Source of the DNA: Planctomycetota bacterium
GTDB lineage: Bacteria > Planctomycetota > SZUA-567 > H5-PLA8
Direction of reading: 5' to 3'
Assembly: GCA_016200135.1 (NCBI GenBank)
Contig: JACQFI010000086.1
Location: forward strand, 1-54,366
DNA length: 54,366 nt
Translations under genes and position numbers: made by a program
Notes under the pieces: model-generated
Databases searched by the model: none
The model's input: only the letters and a program-made list of their open reading frames with translations
Told to the model about the DNA's origin: nothing
In this document: positions 50,279-54,366 of the stretch, piece by piece
How the letters are laid out: each line of letters starts with the position of its first letter
Position numbering within the stretch: the stretch's first letter is position 1

Positions 50279-53200
50279 CTAGCCTCCCAATTTCGCGTGG
50301 CCTTTGTGCTCGGCCTGCCCGCGCCGGCCGGGAACATCCGTAGCCGTGGGGCCGTCGTAGGTGTCGCCGAACATGCCGTGGCACTTCTTGAACTTCTTGC
50401 CGCTGCCGCAGGGACACGGCTCGTTGGGCCCGATCTTCTTGCCCGTATTCCGGATGGTGGAGACGGCCTTGACATCCGATCCGCCGTGTTCGCTTTGCGC
50501 GGCCATCTCGGCCGAACCGCCGGGGGCGCCGGCCGGCTGGCCTTCGAACGCGCTCTTGGCCTCGGCGTGCGTGGCTTGCGCCTGGTCTTCGTTCCAGACG
50601 CTCGCGACCTCCTGCTTCTCGACCTCTTCGCTGACCTGCATGCGGAAGACCAGGTCGGCGGCCTGCTCCTTCATCGAGTTGAACATCTCGAGGAATAGAT
50701 CGAAGCCCTCGCGCTTGTATTCGAGTTTCGGGTCTTTCTGCGCATATCCGCGCAGGTAAATGCCGTCGCGCAGCACATCCATGTTGTGCAGGTGGTCCTT
50801 CCACTTCGAATCGATGATGTCGAGCATCAGGAAGCGTTCCAGCAAGCGCATCTTGCGCTCGTGGCGGATCACTTCGACGTTCGTCGGGAGCTTGCCTTCC
50901 GCAATATACTCCCGGTTGACCTCCACCTTGTCCAGTTCCATGCCCGTCGCCTGGGCCAGCTTCAGCTTGACCATGACGACGCGCTCTTCGCCGCCCAGCT
51001 TCAGTTCTTCGGGCGAATACGAAATGAGTTTGTAGGACGGAACGCCCACGTCGCCGAGCTCCGTCTCCCGCTTGGCGTAGAGCTCCATCACCTTCTTGAA
51101 GAGCGCTTCTTCGATCTCCTTGCTGGAGCGGCCATTCAGATTGTCGATCGACAGGTCGATGGTGAACTTGCGTTTGGCCCAAAGCGTCAGGTCGCGCACG
51201 GCGTCGGCCTTCGGCGGCTCTTCCGTGCACGTCCGCTCGACGGCGAGCGCGATCACGTCTTCCAGCCAGGCATTCATCGTTTCCTGCAATTCACGGTACT
51301 CCAGAATCTTCTGGCGCAGATCGTAGACGAGCTTCCGCTGCTCGTTCATGACCTCGTCGTATTCGAGCAGGCGCTTGCGGGAGCCGAAATGGTGCTCTTC
51401 GACGCGCCGCTGCGCGTTCTCGATCGACCGGCTGACCATGCGCGATTCGAGCGGCACGCCGTCTTTCATGCCGCTGGCACGCAGGAAATTGCGCACCCAA
51501 TCCTTCGCAAAAATGCGCATCAGGTCGTCGTCGAGCGAGAGGAAGAAGCGGCTCGAACCCGGATCGCCCTGTCGGCCCGAGCGCCCGCGGAGCTGGTTGT
51601 CGATTCGGCGGGACTCGTGGCGTTCGCTGCCGATGATGTGCAAGCCGCCCAGTTCGCGCACGTTCTCCGTGAGCCGCAACGGCGTCCGTCCGGACTGCTG
51701 CCAGTGTTTTTCCAGGGCCTCGCGGCGCTTCTCGACCGGCGTATCCGCATAGACCTTTTCGTCCAGGAAGAGCTTGGCCCAGTACCCGACGAGGTGCTGT
51801 TCCATTTCCTCCTTGGACCGGTTCAGGCCAAAATCCTTGGGCGCGAGCGGCTTGCCGTTCTGTTTGCACGCTTGCCAGTGTTCCAAAAGCTGTTCGATGG
51901 AGAAGCGCCCGAGCAGGATGTCGGTGCCGCGGCCGGCCATGTTCGTCGCGACGGTGATCGCGCCGAGCTGGCCCGCCTTGGCCACGATGCCGGCTTCGCG
52001 GGCGATATGTTCGCGCTTCGCGTTCAGCACTTCGAAGCGCCCCTTGTAGCCGCGGCGCTCGAGCATGCCCGCGAGCATCTCGGACTTCTCGACTGAAGTG
52101 GTGCCGACGAGGATGGGCCGGCCCGTCGCGTGGATGTCCTCGATCTCCTGGCAGATGGCGTCCCACTTCTCGCGTTCGCTCCCGTAAATCACGTCCGGGT
52201 AGTTCATGCGGCGCATGGGCCGGTTGGTCGGGATCTGCGCGACCTCGAGCCTGTAGATCTTGCCGAATTCGCGGGCTTCGGTAACGGCCGTACCGGTCAT
52301 GCCGCCGAGTTTCTTGTACAGTTTGAAGAAGTTCTGAATGGTGATCGTCGCCAGGGTCTGCGTCTCCGCTTCCATCTGTATCTTCTCGCCGGCCAGGATT
52401 TCCTTGGCCTCCACGGCCTGATGCAGCCCGTCCGCCCAGCGCCGCCCGAACATCGGCCGCCCGGTGAACTCGTCCGTAATCACGACCGTCAGCTTGTTTT
52501 CCTTCGGGTCGTCGGTGACTTCGTAGTTCTTGCCCTTTTTGTAGAGCTCTTTGGCTTTGAGCGCATTGTCGATGAAATGGGGCCATTCCATGTGGACGCC
52601 CGCGTAATAATTGGAGATGCCCAGGTACCGCTCCGCTTCGCGAATGCCTTCTTCGGTGAGCGTGACCGTGTGGTCCTTTTCGTCGACGATGTAATGCCCG
52701 ATCTTGGGTTCTTCGAAGACCTGCTGCAGGCGCAGATTCATGACGCGGTCCACTTCGTCTTCCGGAACAGGTTTGAGGTGCGCCACGAGTTTCGCGGCGG
52801 TCATGTAGCGTTCGTTGACTTCCTTGTCGGGCGAGCCCGATATGATCAGCGGCGTGCGCGCTTCGTCGATCAGCTCGCTGTCCACTTCGTCCACGATCGC
52901 GAAATGCCGGACTTTCTGGACCTGCCGCTCGGGCTCCATCTTCATGTTGTCGCGCAAGTAGTCGAACCCAAACTCGCTGTTCGTGCCGTAAACGATGTCG
53001 CAGGCGTAGATCGGATGGCGTTCGAAGCTGTCCATGGAAGCCTGGATGGCGCCGACGGTCATGCCCAGGATCTCGAACAGCGGCCGGTTCCAATCGCTGT
53101 CGCGCTTGGCCAGGTAGTCGTTGACGGTGATGACATGGACGTACGCGTACTCTTCCGGCCGGCGCGGCAGGGAGTTCAGGTAACACGGCAGCGACGCGAC

Positions 53201-53596
53201 CAGGGTCTTGCCCTCGCCGGTCACCATCTCCGAGATCATGCCTTCGTGAAGCACCATGCCGCCCATGAGCTGGACGTCGAAATGGCGCATGCCAAGGGTC
53301 CGTTTGCCGGCCTCCCGCACCAGCGCGAAGGCCTCGACCTGAATCTCTTCGAGAAACTTCGCAATCCGGCCGTTCTCGTCGGCCTTGGGATCCTTCGCGC
53401 GCAGGGCCGCGATCTGATTTCGATACGCTTCGGTCTTCTCGCGAAGCTGCCTGTCGGTAAGCTTCGCCAGACCCGCCTCCAGCGCGTTCATCCGTTCGAC
53501 GCGCGGCGCAAGGCGCTTGAGAATCTTGCCGGAACGTGATCCAAAGAGCGTGCCGATCATGTTGCCTACGAATTCGGTGACGTCTTCCATCGCCAT
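50279..53596 (-). CDS. secA: Protein translocase ATPase SecA
   Basis: 1105 aa, about 200 longer than E. coli SecA. Motor of the Sec pathway. Walker A is MVTGEGKTLVASLPCYL; other marks are DEVDSELIDEARTPLIISG, GMTGTAVTEAREFGKIY, ITVATNMAGRGTDILLG, QLRGRSGRQGDPGSSRFFLSLDD. An extra segment of about 60-70 residues follows TDILLG (EQLLEHWQACKQNGKPL to QQSGRTPLRL), as in SecA of Planctomycetes and Bacteroidetes. The C-terminal SEC-C zinc motif (NEPCPCGSGKKFKKCHG, near 1065-1080) is intact. ATG 53596 (MAMEDVTEFVG) has AAGGAG at a good distance; an open frame to 53689 is not needed. Confidence 0.97.
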   Translation of the reverse strand: MAMEDVTEFVGNMIGTLFGSRSGKILKRLAPRVERMNALEAGLAKLTDRQLREKTEAYRNQIAALRAKDPKADENGRIAKFLEEIQVEAFALVREAGKRTLGMRHFDVQLMGGMVLHEGMISEMVTGEGKTLVASLPCYLNSLPRRPEEYAYVHVITVNDYLAKRDSDWNRPLFEILGMTVGAIQASMDSFERHPIYACDIVYGTNSEFGFDYLRDNMKMEPERQVQKVRHFAIVDEVDSELIDEARTPLIISGSPDKEVNERYMTAAKLVAHLKPVPEDEVDRVMNLRLQQVFEEPKIGHYIVDEKDHTVTLTEEGIREAERYLGISNYYAGVHMEWPHFIDNALKAKELYKKGKNYEVTDDPKENKLTVVITDEFTGRPMFGRRWADGLHQAVEAKEILAGEKIQMEAETQTLATITIQNFFKLYKKLGGMTGTAVTEAREFGKIYRLEVAQIPTNRPMRRMNYPDVIYGSEREKWDAICQEIEDIHATGRPILVGTTSVEKSEMLAGMLERRGYKGRFEVLNAKREHIAREAGIVAKAGQLGAITVATNMAGRGTDILLGRFSIEQLLEHWQACKQNGKPLAPKDFGLNRSKEEMEQHLVGYWAKLFLDEKVYADTPVEKRREALEKHWQQSGRTPLRLTENVRELGGLHIIGSERHESRRIDNQLRGRSGRQGDPGSSRFFLSLDDDLMRIFAKDWVRNFLRASGMKDGVPLESRMVSRSIENAQRRVEEHHFGSRKRLLEYDEVMNEQRKLVYDLRQKILEYRELQETMNAWLEDVIALAVERTCTEEPPKADAVRDLTLWAKRKFTIDLSIDNLNGRSSKEIEEALFKKVMELYAKRETELGDVGVPSYKLISYSPEELKLGGEERVVMVKLKLAQATGMELDKVEVNREYIAEGKLPTNVEVIRHERKMRLLERFLMLDIIDSKWKDHLHNMDVLRDGIYLRGYAQKDPKLEYKREGFDLFLEMFNSMKEQAADLVFRMQVSEEVEKQEVASVWNEDQAQATHAEAKSAFEGQPAGAPGGSAEMAAQSEHGGSDVKAVSTIRNTGKKIGPNEPCPCGSGKKFKKCHGMFGDTYDGPTATDVPGRRGQAEHKGHAKLGG

Positions 53597-53755
53597 GGGA
53601 ACCACTCCTTCGATCTGTGCGCCAATTTTGAATGCCAGAGCCCGCATGCCCTGGCCGTTTTCTGGATTAAACGTGGAATGGAGGCCCAAGCATGACGCGC
53701 GTGCGAAGGATTTGCAGTTCCTCCGGCATGCGCAAGCGGGCCTGCATTCCCGCGG

Positions 53756-54127
53756 TTAAGGCGCGGACGTCGGATGGTTGGATGGGGCGGGATCGATGAA
53801 GCGGTAAAGCGCAAGGGCGAGGCGCGGACCGGCATGTACGGCGGCCGGGCCGCAGTTCAGAACCGCGGCCTCAAACGCGTTGTTGCAGGCGAGGCGGTCC
53901 ACCACCTGAATCGCATGGGCTGCCTGGTGGGCCAGCGCCTTGCGCGCCTGGCCGGCTTCGCCGCGAACGACGCAACCTAAGTCGGCCGAAGGCTGCATGG
54001 CCGCGGGAACGATCTCTTCCGCGGACGAGGCCTGGGCGCTGACGCAGGTGGCCAGCACCATGGCCACCGGCGCACCGAGCCAGAGGCGGCCGGCGAGAGG
54101 AGCGTGAGGGCGGTCTTCCCGTTCCAT
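53756..54127 (-). CDS. Small putative secreted protein, unknown
   Basis: 123 aa. A basic N-terminus and hydrophobic stretch (LWLGAPVAMVLATCVSAQASSA) look like a signal peptide with an A-x-A type cleavage site. The mature part has three cysteines (GCVVRG, LACNNAF, NCGPAA) and is Ala-rich. A promoter sits directly before the ATG (54137-54165), leaving almost no leader. No homologue recognised and no ribosome site, so the gene is less certain than its neighbours. Confidence 0.55.
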   Translation of the reverse strand: MEREDRPHAPLAGRLWLGAPVAMVLATCVSAQASSAEEIVPAAMQPSADLGCVVRGEAGQARKALAHQAAHAIQVVDRLACNNAFEAAVLNCGPAAVHAGPRLALALYRFIDPAPSNHPTSAP

Positions 54128-54136
54128 ACTTAAGCT

Positions 54137-54165
54137 ACTTTAACCTGCTTTTTCTCGAATGTCCA
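54137..54165 (-). promoter_or_regulatory. Promoter of the small secreted protein, near-leaderless
   Basis: On the minus strand, TGGACA (54165-54160), a 17-nt spacer and TAAAGT (54142-54137), then nine bases to the ATG at 54127. Confidence 0.5.
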
Positions 54166-54199
54166 TTGCGATCGAGGCCCGGGGCTTCCGCTTTCACGC

Positions 54200-54229
54200 T
54201 TGGGCTCAGCAGGATCAATGGGATAATAC
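54200..54229 (+). promoter_or_regulatory. Likely promoter of the right-edge gene
   Basis: TTGGGC (54200-54205), 18 nt, TAATAC (54224-54229), or GATAAT (54222-54227) at 16 nt. The -35 box is identical to that of mnmG. Confidence 0.5.
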
Positions 54230-54251
54230 TGATTAAAGTTTCCAGGCGAAG

Positions 54252-54366
54252 ATGACGAAACCTGTGGTGTGGGGGCTTCCTGAGGAGGAGGCCGACATGG
54301 CGCAGGCGCTTAAGATCACGTATGCGGTCACGGCGGATGAATTGGCGGAGCGGGCGCGGCGCGAAC
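54252..54366 (+). CDS. Start of a gene cut by the right edge
   Basis: Only 38 codons are visible (MTKPVVWGLPEEEADMAQAL, then KITYAVTADELAERARRE). Two starts are possible in the same frame: ATG 54252, 7 bases after a weak AGGCGAAG, or ATG 54297 behind GAGGAGGAGG, although those purines also encode Glu-Glu-Glu. A promoter lies just upstream. Too short to identify. Confidence 0.5.
   Translation, partial: MTKPVVWGLPEEEADMAQALKITYAVTADELAERARRE

Noticed and set aside
50786..53186. Long frames on both strands overlapping secA
   Set aside because: secA is intact from Walker A to SEC-C on the minus strand, so these are shadows.

Overview
This is GC-rich (about 60% or slightly more by eye), gene-dense bacterial chromosomal DNA. 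I see no phage, plasmid, insertion sequence, CRISPR array, tRNA or rRNA. Several traits fit a planctomycete or a neighbouring uncultured phylum (PVC group, Hydrogenedentota-like): zinc-ribbon N-termini on membrane proteins, Gfo/Idh/MocA oxidoreductases, a MoxR-DUF58-transglutaminase cluster, a 1105-residue SecA with a SEC-C tail, secreted CxxCxGxG proteins, and PPi-type phosphofructokinase residues. This placement is an inference from gene content, not a phylogenetic result.

Layout: 1-149 holds a 7-bp tandem repeat and a terminator. 168-4753 (minus) holds two adjacent blocks: a zinc-finger protein with yacG, then tatA, tatB-like, uvrD/pcrA and a JAMM peptidase gene, each block with its own sigma70-like promoter. 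5015-11721 (plus) holds prepilin peptidase, hisH, an M24 peptidase, accB, accC, a PPi-type pfk and a cold-shock gene. 11839-24803 (plus) holds mnmG, a membrane protein of unknown function, hisA, an AsmA-like protein, a RACo-like ferredoxin/ASKHA protein, a WecA-type transferase and an O-antigen ligase-like protein. 24804-27870 (minus) is mrp, a fused siroheme decarboxylase and an oxidoreductase. 28093-29156 (plus) is a pair of small secreted proteins. 29244-31757 (minus) is an oxidoreductase and a second mrp fused to DUF971. 31949-32773 (plus) is a secreted Cys-rich protein. 32785-37737 (minus) is moxR, DUF58 and a membrane transglutaminase. 38190-41390 (plus) is a four-PDZ HtrA protease, a small membrane protein and a catalytically dead protease homologue. 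41450-49480 holds small membrane proteins, an orphan anti-sigma-like protein, a pterin dehydratase, a giant zinc-ribbon/transglutaminase-like protein and a PMT-family glycosyltransferase. 49477-54127 (minus) holds a pseudouridine synthase, secA and a short secreted protein. A new plus-strand gene begins at the right edge.

The most unusual signal is repeated 7-bp (heptad) sequence at four sites: the pure tandem array at the left edge, five heptads inside the JAMM peptidase gene, an inverted heptad element that adds about 55-60 residues to MnmG while keeping the frame open, and a degenerate inverted heptad element between hisH and the M24 peptidase gene. Other points for a second look are the fused siroheme decarboxylase next to mrp, the HtrA/dead-protease operon, the 1431-residue transglutaminase-like membrane protein, and promoters whose -10 box sits 6-9 nt before the start codon, which suggests leaderless transcripts.
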